Shown here one piece after another: positions 48,805-59,221 of a stretch of DNA of 64,000 nt; the first letter of the stretch is position 1; each line of letters opens with the position of its first letter. The stretch comes from Artemisia argyi. Taxonomy: Eukaryota > Streptophyta > Magnoliopsida > Asterales > Asteraceae. The stretch lies in contig CM060691.1 of assembly GCA_030686995.1 (NCBI GenBank), forward strand, positions 61,536,338-61,600,337, read 5' to 3'. A program made the translations under genes and the position numbers. Under the pieces are notes generated by a model. It had not been told where the DNA came from. It ran no database searches and saw nothing but the letters and a program-made list of their open reading frames with translations.

Positions 48805-49306
48805 GGGGTAGTTTGGTTCATGGTATTTAAAATCATGAAATTTCAAATTCTATTGAATTTTAAATTTTGAGTAATTTTAAATCCTATAAATTAAATTCCT
48901 TTTACGTGTTTGGTTGTTAAGGGTCCGTTTGGTTTATAAGTAGTGTTGGATTAGGACTTGGATTTGAAATAGGATTTGGATTTGAGGTATATTTAAGAAA
49001 GATAAATTATATTTATTTAAATAAAATTTTAAATAAAATATTTAATTTGAATGTTAGATTTGCAAATGAAATTTTGATAAAAAAAAAATATATAAAAAGT
49101 CCACTATATACATAGAGAAATTAAATGACCCACAAAAGTACAGAAAAGAACACAAATTCAACTCAAACCTACCAATATTGCCTACTATCACTTTTTGATT
49201 CTAATCCGCATTCATTTTTACGAAACAAGGAACCAAACGGACATGACATGAAATTTGAATTTCAAATGACTTCAAATTCTCTAATTTCCTTCGATCAAAC
49301 CGCCTC
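48805..49306. mobile_element. MITE-like nest
   Basis: Outer inverted ends GGGGTAGTTTGGTTC (48805) and GATCAAACCGCCTC (to 49306) enclose inner inverted ends GGGTCCGTTTGGTT (48921) and AACCAAACGGACAT (to 49242). Non-coding, AT-rich, about 500 and 320 bp. The GTTTGG ends are typical of PIF/Harbinger-related or hAT-related MITEs. No convincing target duplication was found, so boundaries are approximate. Confidence 0.5.
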
Positions 49307-49936
49307 TAAACTCTGTTATCAAGTTTTTGAAATGAAAAAAAAGAAGAGAAGAGTTAAAAATTGGTAGAAAAGACAAGAAGATGAATGAAATTTTATTTTT
49401 AATATCATGTTCCGAAGTTAGGAGAGAAAAGAAGAGATAACTGATAATTTTACAATTATACCCTTTATTGTATATAAAAATTTTGTTTTATATTAGGTCA
49501 TTTAAGTAATTACATTTATTAAAAGCTTTCTAAAATAACTTCTTTCCAAATCATCTCATTTTTTGGGAAGAAAGTTTTGAAGAGAAGTTTAGCCAAATTT
49601 CCTCTCCTTCTCTCTTCTCTTCTCTTCTCTTTTGAAAAAAACTCTGGAACACCAATTCATTTTGTTTTCTTCCTTCTTCTTTTCTCTTGTTTCAAAAATA
49701 AAACTTGGGAACGCAATGTAAATGTACTTAGTTTTGCAAAACAAACTACAAACCTGATGCGTTTGTGTTGTTCCCATTGAGAAGAAAACAAAATGCCAAC
49801 CAGGTACAATAATACAAACAATTTTTTCTTCTTATAGAAACTTACTTTAATAAAAAAAATGCATTACTTTCTTATGCAAATGAGTAGCAAAAGAAATTAG
49901 AATAAAATACATGTGCTAGCTTGATCAAGTATATCA
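49307..49936. other. AT-rich flank with CT-rich stretch
   Basis: Includes a TCTCTTCTCTTCTCTT run (about 49606-49630). The small frames on both strands follow from this composition. No gene is seen. Confidence 0.5.
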
Positions 49937-50076
49937 TTAGACTAACGCTAGTGGTGACTACAAATTCACTCAAGCAACCTTGTCACCTCAACGCCACACC
50001 AGCTTTCTCTCTCCACAACTCTACTTCAACTGTAACTAGCTAGTGGTGACCACAAAAGCAACCACAAAGTTTAGTT

Positions 50077-50078
<2 letters not shown>

Positions 50079-50118
<40 letters not shown>

Positions 50119-50119
50119 C
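50079..50119. repeat. T-run
   Basis: About 40 consecutive T inside the Harbinger element. Similar runs occur at 51434-51455 and 51540-51582. Their lengths are unreliable in most assemblies. Confidence 0.9.
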
Positions 50120-50169
50120 AATAATTAAATGAACATTACAATAAATAATTAAGATAAAATTAAAATAAA

Positions 50170-51352
50170 TTAAGATAAAATTTAAACCGCTTGTTGATTT
50201 ATACGTCACCAAACGTGTTCCACTAAATCGGCTTTAAATGAAGTTGAATTTGCTCGTCTTTGTATTTCTTGAATAAATCTAACATACTTTCTTTCGATTG
50301 TACGAGATCATCTTCTCGAGGTACATCCTTCGGAAAATATTATGGAGATTGTAGTCCCTTGGTCTTGTATGATCATATTATGTAATATGATGCAAATATA
50401 CATCAATTTCGTAATTCTACTAAGACTTCGCAATCGTGCGGGAGTATTTACTATAACTCACTTCTTCTTCGGTACGCCAAAAGATCTTTCAACATCTTTC
50501 CTTGCTGCTTCATGCGCTTGCTTATATCTTATTCGCTTTTGATCATTGCGCCCGACTCTGAAATAGTCTTCATAAGAACAGCCCATTCCGGATATATCCC
50601 GTCTACAAGATTGTATCTCCATTCTTAATCAACGTTCTTAGCAACAAATGGAACCTCTAGTGCCTTCCCTTCCATGAGATCGTTGGAAAAATTCGATTGT
50701 TGTAGAAGGTTGATGTCGTTATTCGAACCCGCAAATCCAAAGAACGCATGCCAAATCTAAAAATCCTGTGAGGCAATCGCTTCTAATAAAATGAATGGAG
50801 TTGACCCGGAATCACCCCTACAGAATTAACCATGAAAAGCATTAGGGCATTGAGCCCAAGGCCATTTAGTACAATCGATGGTTCCAAACATCTCAGGAAA
50901 CCCATGTTTTTGCTCGTGAAATCCATAGAGCTTTTCGACATCGGTTTGTGTAGGCCTTCATAAAAACTCCTCTCTATATATTTGCATAACCCCATTACAG
51001 AAATTTTCAAGACAATCCAAGAAGTTTTACGACCAATTTGCAGGTGTTCGTCTAATTGATTAGGAACGACGCCGTATGCTAGTTGACAAATTGCAGAAGT
51101 ACACTTAATCAATGGGGAAATGCCAAGTTTCCTCGTAGAATCATAACTATGTCGAAAATACGTTAAAGTGTCACTTAATTCTCGAACAATGGTTGTGAAT
51201 AGTGGTGGTTCATTCGAAAACGTATACAAAATGTTGCTTCATCGTGCATTGGATTTTCAGAAAAGTAGGCCGCCACTAAACGATCTTAAGCACCATAATG
51301 ATCTCTATCTATCGGAGCTTGTGGAGTTTTTGGGATTTTAGGAGTTAAGCGA
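50170..51352 (-). pseudogene. HARBI1-like DDE nuclease, multiply frameshifted
   Basis: Minus-strand pieces in family order: DRLVAAYFSENPMHDEATF (about 51290-51230); YFRHSYDSTRKLGISPLIKC and TSAICQLAYGVVPNQLDEHL (inside 51229-50783, which opens from ATG 51229); then, in shifted frames, a region around 50860-50900 where the catalytic GTIDC-type motif would fall; VDGIYPEWAVLMKTIS (about 50600); RKDVERSFGVPKKK (about 50490); and a C-terminal part reaching about 50170. Stops and frame changes separate these blocks. The second subunit of such elements (Myb-like protein) was not seen. Confidence 0.78.
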
Positions 51353-51536
51353 AGCGGCGTCTTCTAAAAAGGCGAAGGTTAAACTATTTATCTCCCCATC
51401 TAATTCATTATCAAAGAAAAATTCTTCGGAATTCTTTTTTTTTTTTTTTTTTTTTGAGTTGGTAAAATAATAGTTAAATGAAGAAGAGAAGTATGAAAAA
51501 TGTAGAATAGAAGTGGGTTTTTATTAAGTTAAAAGG

Positions 51537-51582
<46 letters not shown>

Positions 51583-51749
51583 CAAACGGTCATCAGCTCC
51601 AAACGGTCAAAAAAATCCAACATTCACAAAAATTTATACCTCCAACGTTCAAGAAATATAGGGGAAATGTTGCAATTCTTTTGGTTGGTGAGGCAACCAC
51701 ATTATTCAAAAAAATTGCCCACCAATGCATCGCACAAGGCTTGGCAGGG

Positions 51750-51773
51750 GGAGGGGGGGGGGGGGGGGGGGGG
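51750..51773. repeat. G-run
   Basis: A run of about 24 bases that is almost all G (GGGGGAGGGGGGG ...) near the right end of the Harbinger element, together with the C-run at 41561-41577 the only long G/C homopolymers in the window. Confidence 0.9.
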
Positions 51774-51828
51774 CGTATCGCTTTTATCGGTTATGGTTGC
51801 TCACCAACGCTCACAAGCATTAGTCTTA

Positions 51829-52229
51829 TGTTTTAAGTTAATTCACGGTAACTACAAACCAATTATAAATTGACTACCGATTGGTGTGACTAATTGTCAT
51901 GCTTAATGTTGTGCCTAATGAGAATCTTCATAAACTTTGCAAGATTAATGGTAAGTTTGAGAAAAGATAAATCATGTAATCCATGTGTCCAACAATGATT
52001 AAATTAAGCATAATAGTAGTCATATGCTTAGGAACGTGAATCATTTCCGTTATAAGTTATGATATCTAAACTGAAAAATATTTAGCCTCCGTACTTGCTA
52101 AAAACACAAATAAACTAGCTCAAGTCAATGTAATAACATCAATCGGCCAATAATATTTTTTCTTAAAATAAATATTATAGAGAAAATTTAATTAAAAACC
52201 TTTATTTAGATGCATACCAAGAGACTAAT
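51829..52229. other. AT-rich flank
   Basis: Nothing recognisable between the Harbinger target duplication and the LTR-like region that begins at about 52230. Confidence 0.5.
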
Positions 52230-52394
52230 TGATGAGTGTGTAAATACTCATCATTTTTGTCGTATCTGAACTGCCAAAACATCCAAAAACATTCAAATAT
52301 GCATCAAAATACTGAAAATATCACAGGATTGTGTTTTATATGTTTCAGATACAAAATGATTAAAAACAGATGAAAAATGAATAAAGTTTGCATA

Positions 52395-52945
52395 ATTGAC
52401 AGTTTCGGTCCCTCAAGTTTCAAAACTTGTTAAAATTAGTCCCTGAGCATTTATTTTGTAAGTAAAGTCACCAAAGGTCCTTTGGAAATCACAAATTATC
52501 ATAATTTGTCCTTTGATGAAAAGTTTCAAAAGTTGTCAAAAATGGTCCTTGGGATTTAAAACTTTGGAAAAATCAATTATTGTCCTTGTGTTATTGAACT
52601 TTGGCAAATATGGTACTTGGGTGAAAAGTTTGGAGAAATTGCACATCTAGTCCCTAAAGTTTCAAGAATTGGCAAATATAGTCCCTGGTATTCAAAATGT
52701 GAAAAATTATCATTCAAGGTCCCTGTATTAATCAAAGTTGTCAAAATTGGTCCTTGAATAAAACTTTTCATCAAATGGCAAAATTAGTCCCTGAAGTTTC
52801 AAAAATGGCCGCCCCTGGAGTTTTAAATTTGGAAATTATATAACTTTGGTCCTTGGGTTATTCAAATGTAGGAATATCGGTCCTTGTAACAACTTTGAAT
52901 AAATTACACATCAGGCCCCTCAAATTTGCAGTTTTTTACATTTTA
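52395..52945. repeat. Degenerate tandem repeat of GGTCC(C/T)T(G/T) words
   Basis: About ten irregular units of 45-60 bp, each with (T/A)(G/A)GTCC(C/T)T(G/T)(A/G) followed by TTTCAAAA(T/C)TTG(G/T)(C/A)AAA. Similar word repeats are common in plant LTRs. Too diverged to be recent. Confidence 0.75.
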
Positions 52946-53398
52946 GGTCCTTATGGTTATTACACTTACAAAACAAACGGACCAATTATCTATCTATCAT
53001 AACCCAATAATAAAACACAACCCAAGTCCACCCTTTTTGTCCAAGCCCAACACCAAAAGCCCAAAACCTTAAAATATATTACCAGGGTCAAACCTAGTCA
53101 ACCCCAACAATAAACCGCCTCCACTGTTCACCCTCTCCCTCACCCCTGCATCCACAAAACCATGTGGTTTTTCACCCCAACTTTCACCACCACTTGTCCA
53201 CCAGCTCTTCCCACTCTGTCCCCTCCACCTCGACAACCATCCAAGCCCCATTAAATGCCTGAATATCCCCACACGCAACCAAAAATATCCACAGATACTT
53301 TTGGCGCCAAAATCCAAATTGATGGCTAGGATCACTTTCAGACAACAAATGGTCAAGATTATTGGTGGGATTTGTTCAGAGTACTAGTGGGAACCTCT

Positions 53399-53450
53399 AA
53401 AGTCTATAAAGAGGAGGAAAGAAGACAGAGAAAAGAGTAATTAGTTTAGC
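53399..53450 (+). promoter_or_regulatory. TATA box and purine-rich leader
   Basis: TCTATAAAGAGGAGG followed by AAGACAGAGAAAAGAG resembles a plant LTR or Pol II core promoter. No reading frame follows, so it most likely belongs to the surrounding LTR-like region. Confidence 0.5.
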
Positions 53451-54605
53451 TTAGTTTAGATAATATCGTTTTAGTGTAATTTTTTCTTTTCAATGTAATT
53501 TTCAGTTTAAAGATCATGTACTAAGCTTCCACAGTGTATTCTAAACTTTTTCTAAGCATCAATTTCAGTTCTAAGGTTCCAATTTAGTTTATTCAATTTT
53601 CTTAGTTGAAATTTCATTTTAGCTTAAATATTGTTAAAAGGTGTACTTCAGTGATCCATAAGCTCATATAAGTTTAGTAAAAAGCTTCTTCAAGCTCAAA
53701 ATAGTATAAAATCAGTGTTAGCTTTGAAAACCAAAAATCACTAAAAATTTATAGAAAATATAAGAATGAAGATGACACAGATTTGGAGCATGGTGGATGA
53801 TTGAATTTTCATGGTTTTAGAAGCCTCATGGGAGGTGTAGGTCAGTTGTGATCTTTTGCTCAATACCCTATTCCTTGGAACTATTTGTAAGTCAGAACCT
53901 TGATTTTTGCATGTTCTTGTTCTTATTATTATCCGTGGTAGTTTAGTAATCATCTAGTTTCTATTTAGTATATTCAATCTGTTTATAGAATAAAATCAGT
54001 AGAATCGGTTCTAAAATCCTAAGTTGTAATGTAAACAGTCCATTAAGGGGTATTTGGATTAGTGCTTTACTTGGTGTGTTAGTTGTTGTGTTGTTGTTAT
54101 TTTGGTACTAGTGAATTACCTTAGGTTAGTTTAGGTCAAGTAGAGGTTTAAAACGAAGCTCTAATTGAAAGAAAGTCAAAATGACCCCTTGATTCCCTTT
54201 GGCTGTTCACTGTTAGGTATTAGCCCCCCTAATCTCATCATACATCTACATAAGTTGGTCATGTAGTCTAATTCAGTTCACTTATAACCTATAATACGTT
54301 ATTTAGTAAGTAGGATCAATTGGAAGTTCATATAAGTCAAACCTTGTTCAAAACTTAAAAAGTCAAAAGTTTACCCTTTGTCAGAAATCCTAAAATAGCA
54401 TGAATTTTCATGATTTTTGTGTGTAGAATCAAGGCTTGATCTTTTCACAAGTGAGAGTCTACTAGCTTAGCTTTAGGAATCAGCCATCAGCTTATTTTTA
54501 GGATTTTTGTGGTAGCTTTTACAAGTACTTAAAAAGGGCTGCAGGCCACTGGGATACCCTGCACCAGGGCATCAGGTTTTAACCCCAACTTCCTAGGTTC
54601 ATATC

Positions 54606-55792
54606 TGTAGAAAACTAGAAGGGGGGTTGAATAGTTTACCGCTTTTTAACTTAATTATCTTTTAAAAACTTTACGTTTAATTAAAGATATAAACCCAACT
54701 TATTTGTTAATCTTTGAAAAGCTTACGTGTAATTAACGATTCTAACTAAAGACAATATGTAATATGCAAAGACAAAGAAAGAAACGATCAAACCACAACA
54801 CGATTGTTTATCGTGGTTCGGCTACAAGGACTCTTTTTCCTTGCCCTACATCCACGCCCCGAGTTTCCAACTCGAGAGTTTCAAGCAATAGTCAACAATC
54901 TCCTTTCACAGGTGGAGAAACCTTTACAATCGTCGCTTACACTTTATCCGGTACAAAGCTAGATACCGGGTCCTAGTTCAAGGTAGAACCAACCTAACGT
55001 CACCTATCCACTATTTCCGACACTAAGCTAGATGTCGAGTTCTTTTACAATGGTACAACCACTCCCGATAGTTCTTTTACAAGGGTACAACAACTCCCGT
55101 CACACTATGTATTTTAAGGCCTAAAATACTAACCGATCACTCTTGAATATACTCAATCAAATGATGTATAAACTATACTAAGTTTACACAAGGCTAAGCT
55201 AACAAGTCTGGCAACCTTGAGTTGAAACTTGTTACTTCTTGGATGAACTTGTGAACTTCTATGCTACATAAGACAATCACACAAGTGAGTTGCTACTGAG
55301 TTAGATGAGAGAATATATGAAATATATGTCCTAAAGTGATAGGTGATTTCTTGCAAGTGGTTTGGTATTTATACCCAAACAAACCAGACTTCTGGCGGAT
55401 ACGGCGGAACCTTAGAATGGGTTCCGCCCATATACCCCCAGGGTTTTGCCAGATCTGACAGTCAAACTTACAAGAAATCACATCAAGTTATTTCTAGTCA
55501 AACACACAAACTTTCAAGAGATCACATCAACATAGAAAGCTTCCAAAATGTGTAAGAGCTTTATGGATAGTCAAACACACAAGCCTTCCATAAATGCACA
55601 TTGATGTGATGTTATACTTTCTTTATTAAGAAATATAAAAAGGTTATGTTTAACATGTAAATGTAGTTATACAAGACTTATGAAACTAAAATGATGTTTT
55701 ACTATAAGCTAAAGTTCATACTTTGTCATTAACAAAATTTAGCAAAGATCGTAAAATATAAATAACGTTTTTAGGCGACATTTGTATTAACA
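54606..55792 (-). repeat. 3' LTR of SIRE-like Copia element F (1187 bp)
   Basis: On the minus strand it starts TGTTAATACAAATGTCGCC directly after the polypurine tract AAAAAGGGGGAGAT (55793-55806) and ends CTTCTAGTTTTCTACA (54606). The plus-strand text GAAAACTAGAAGGGGGGTTG and the GTTTATCGTGGTTCGGCTAC block are typical, as far as I recall, of SIRE/Maximus-type Copia LTRs. The 5' LTR is beyond the window. Confidence 0.8.
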
Positions 55793-55987
55793 ATCTCCCC
55801 CTTTTTGTTGATGACAAAACATAAACTTTATTTATAAGTAAGCCACTAGTTTTAGTGTTAAGTCTTATAAAGTTTGTATTAAAACTTGTTTTTGCTAAGA
55901 TGATGTGATATGCAAAAGTTAGGGATGAGAACAAGTTTAATATAAATTCTCTCCCTTTTTGTCGAAACAAAAAGAAGAGAACGTAAT
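55793..55987 (-). other. Element F internal 3' end with polypurine tract
   Basis: Minus strand GTTTTGTCATCAACAAAAAG followed by GGGGGAGAT at the LTR border. The segment is interrupted at 55988 by Copia element E and resumes at 62979. Confidence 0.8.
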
Positions 55988-56318
55988 TGTTGGGTCCCGA
56001 CTTTTATATATATTCACACATATGAGAAATGTTTAGAGAGAGAGAGAACTAGAGAGGGAAATAAGAGATATTTCTTATTCCTAATGAACCAACAACCAAC
56101 CTCAAATGAGAGGTTTACAAGACTATTTATAGGCCATGTCTAGGGCAACTAACATCTTTCACATTATATCACTTATAGCCCTTAGACTTTGGCAAAACAT
56201 GAAAACATTAATAAACTAGCATAAAACATATTAAATCCTTAACGTACTAACATAATATTGCAACCTATTACATGACTCATTGATTCGATAATGATCGTCA
56301 CTTCAAGTGTTCCCAACA
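55988..56318 (-). repeat. Element E 3' LTR
   Basis: 331 bp, TGTTGGGTCCCGAC to GTTCCCAACA on the plus strand, with an AGAGAGAGAGAACTAGAG tract and TTTATAGG. Followed by ATCTCCCCCTAAGG, the minus-strand polypurine tract. Confidence 0.92.
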
Positions 56319-56435
56319 ATCTCCCCCTAAGGGACGATCATTGAGATATCTCTTTGATTGCATTTATGATCATCACTTTTGCGTTTCCAGCAATCTCCCC
56401 CTAAAGGGGTGATCATTTGAGATCTCTTTTGCGAC
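56319..56435 (-). promoter_or_regulatory. Duplicated polypurine tract of element E
   Basis: CCAACAATCTCCCCCTAAGG at 56312-56331 recurs as CCAGCAATCTCCCCCTAAAG at 56388-56407, each followed by a variant of GATCATT(T)GAGAT. The duplicated unit includes the last LTR bases. Confidence 0.75.
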
Positions 56436-59221
56436 CTATGGGTTATGGGTCCACCAATAGAAATGACAGATCTTTTGACTTTATTTTTTAATGCTTGTTG
56501 TTTTGAACTTTGAGTCTTTGTGTAATAGCTTTGCTAGATACTTCGTTCCAACCATGCTTTGTGATCTTCATTCTTCGTTCTTGTTGTTGTGATCAAATGA
56601 TGGTGTAATCTGCCTTTCGTCACTTCTGCGTTTGTGGTGGTTGTCCGCCATTCCAACATGCTTATACATCTTTGGACTTTGACTTTCACATACGTAGTTC
56701 CCTTTCTTTCACTTTGATCTTTAGTCTTTTTACTTTGTAGATTCTTCTTATTGGCGTAGAATCTTTCTTTGAACTTTGTGTTGCTTAGATCTTTGAGGGA
56801 GCTTTCTTTGACTTCAAGATGTATGTATGAGCATGCGAAATCTATCGCCATGGACGTGATGTGTAGCTGCAGGTAAATAGTTAGCAATAAACAACCGGTA
56901 CTTACAGATAAGGAATTAGAGATCGTCAACAGCATAGTGTGAAGACTCCTTCTAATCCTTATCAAGGTCGTTCCCATGTCAGATACCCCCGAAGGAGCTT
57001 ACGAGACCTACGAAGTAGCTCAATGACTGGGTGAGTCACTGGGGATCACCCCACGACTGTAGACAACTAAAGAACCACCACGAACACTAAGCGTAACCCG
57101 AGTGGGGTTACCGAAGTGACCTGCTGTCAGTGTTGTTTGATGTTCACCCTGGCAGGAATTTCCGTTCAATCATTGAGAAATACATTTGTAATTCTCTCAT
57201 AAACGTTCTTGGCAGATTGCTAAGATCTGCGAAGGACTCGATAAATTGATGTAGAACACCAGTTGTAGAAATACTAAGTGCTCCTAAGAGATCTTTGATG
57301 TATCTCACAGCTCTAGACTCGATAAGTGCATACTTAGGTTTCCTATGTGGAGACTGGGGAGGGGTCTCCTGCTTCAATATCAACCATCTCTAAGAGATAA
57401 GTCGATAGATTACACTGGTTCCCCGTGAGAATGAAACAAGCTCTTTTAAGAGAACTTGAGTGGTTAAGAAGGTTTAGTGCATTGCGTCACTAGGTCCATG
57501 ACGACTTTGTCTTCAATACCGGTGTCGCCTTAGCAACAACCAGTAGCATATGAATTGAACCCAGTGTCTGCCCTAAGGTTGAACATATGGAGGGCTATTT
57601 CTTTTCACCCTTTTCCTTTACTTTTCTTTTTAATTCTTCAACTCCTTCTTTCCCTTTTCATTCTTTTCTCCTTTTTTCGTATCATACCTAAGGACTTCTA
57701 ATTCTAACTATTAGTGATGTCCTTGGGTAGATCCCTCCGGCTCTGGCGGATCATAGGACGGTTTTTCCTATCTTAATCACCTTATAACTCCATGATTATC
57801 CGAAAATAGCCAAGAAACCTTTGAAAATCTCTCAAAGTGTTGGTGATTATCAAACATTTTGTTTAACACTTTAAGAGTTTTGTGTTAACTTTTGAAGGGC
57901 TCCCCCTTCACAGGTGCTCATAAGTACTGAATAAATTTGCACATGCGGGAGAGCAAGCACCTTTTGAATTGATCCACTTTCAGTGAACAAGACCGATTCG
58001 AGACACGCTTACATCACTAGTTAGACTAGCTTGAAGTTACTACCCGGCCTAGTCAAGTCCACAGAAAGTTTCTCGAGACGGTACATTTCTACTAAGACAA
58101 ATCCTTTTCGAGACACGCTTACGTGGCTAGTTAAAGAGTTCCATTGTCAGCTTTTAGGTGACAACTAGCTCTAGTAACTAACTTGATGTTATTACCCGTC
58201 GAGGATAAGTCCTTTCGATTATTGACTTTTATGTTTCGTCAATTCTTGGGTCAATTCTGAGTCGAGCTCGCACGAGATTCAATCTTAAAGCATCCATTGT
58301 CATCCATATTTTAACCACTTTAACTTTTCTCCCCCTCAAAAATAGCATATAAGATGTTTTTTTTGATGAACTTTTGATTAAAATATGCTTTTTGAGTCTT
58401 ATGGGGAGATTCACCAAGAACTTATCATTTTGAACAAAGATCATTTCAAAGACTCCCCCTCAATAAGTGAAATAACTTTTTGAGGTTTTGATTACGAGAG
58501 GGAATACTTGTCCTTTTGAGTAGAATTTCAGAAATAAAACTTTGAAAGATTTGAGTAATTCTACTCAAAAGTAAGAAGCTTTCGCTCCTTATATTATGAT
58601 TGAGGCACTGAAGCGTACCTCAGGGTCCTTTAATTTCAAAGAACGGGTTGTACACAGCTATATGTGCACAAGCAATTAAGCATGATTTTGATGGAACATT
58701 TTGTTATGGAAATACTACCCCTCAAAACTCGCATATGTCATGAGAATTTTAAACTTTTAAGAGTTTGGGGGAAGGAGTCTTCTTGAAGCAAAATTCTGAA
58801 AGATTTAGAAATTCCTGTTTGAAAAATTCTTGAATAAATTTTGGTTCAAGGTAACTAAAACTTTATACACAGAAATACTCCCCCTTAAAACTAGCATTTG
58901 ATTTGACATTTTTAAACTTTGGAGCGAATTGGGGAGTAGAGATTTGAAAAATCTTGAGCAAAATTTTAAAAAAGTTTTGAAAAAACCTTTTGAAAAATTT
59001 TGAATAAATTTTCCTCAAGATTAAGAAGTTTTAGATAAGCTTTGCATGAGAACTTCTTCTTGTTTTTTTAAGGATAAGTGCAAGTTTGGTTTTAAAGAAT
59101 GGTTTAGCATGGCACTTTCCTTTATTTGAAACCCGAGTTGTACACTGAAATGTGTGCACAAGTCGAATGATTAAGTCCGGGTTGTAAGCTGAAGTACTTA
59201 CAAGCCATTAAAAATTTGAGA
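56436..59221 (-). other. Element E internal 3' non-coding region
   Basis: About 2.8 kb where protease, integrase and reverse transcriptase would be expected. Open minus frames (56977-56534, 57383-57144) show no family motif. Stretches such as TTTTGAAAAATTTTG, CTCCCCCTCA and CGAGACACGCTTAC (57977 and 58108) recur, which looks like repeated or filler sequence, not a decayed polymerase. Confidence 0.6.

Larger units (their letters stand above)
49940..51825 (-). mobile_element. PIF/Harbinger transposon, 1886 bp, decayed
   Basis: Termini GACTAACGCTAGTG (49940) and, reverse-complemented, GACTAATGCTTGTG (ending 51825) match at 12 of 14 positions. The target duplication is TTA on both sides (49937-49939 and 51826-51828), as expected for PIF/Harbinger. 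A degenerate HARBI1-like nuclease lies inside on the minus strand. Three homopolymer tracts have expanded within it. It is probably immobile. Confidence 0.88.
52230..54605 (+). repeat. LTR-like region (possible solo or partial LTR)
   Basis: Begins TGATGAGTGTGTAAATACTC with a nearby ATCATTTTTG. It holds a degenerate repeat block (52395-52945), a TATA box in AGTCTATAAAGAGGAGG (about 53399-53415) followed by an AGAGAAAAGAG leader, and further non-coding sequence to about 54575 (GCACCAGGGCATCA). This looks like a long LTR, but no second copy, primer site or target duplication was found, so element type and ends are uncertain. Confidence 0.45.

Noticed and set aside
57977..58200. tRNA or structured RNA from the repeated CGAGACACGCTTAC segments
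   Set aside because: No cloverleaf or conserved box could be drawn; it looks like repeated filler in element E.
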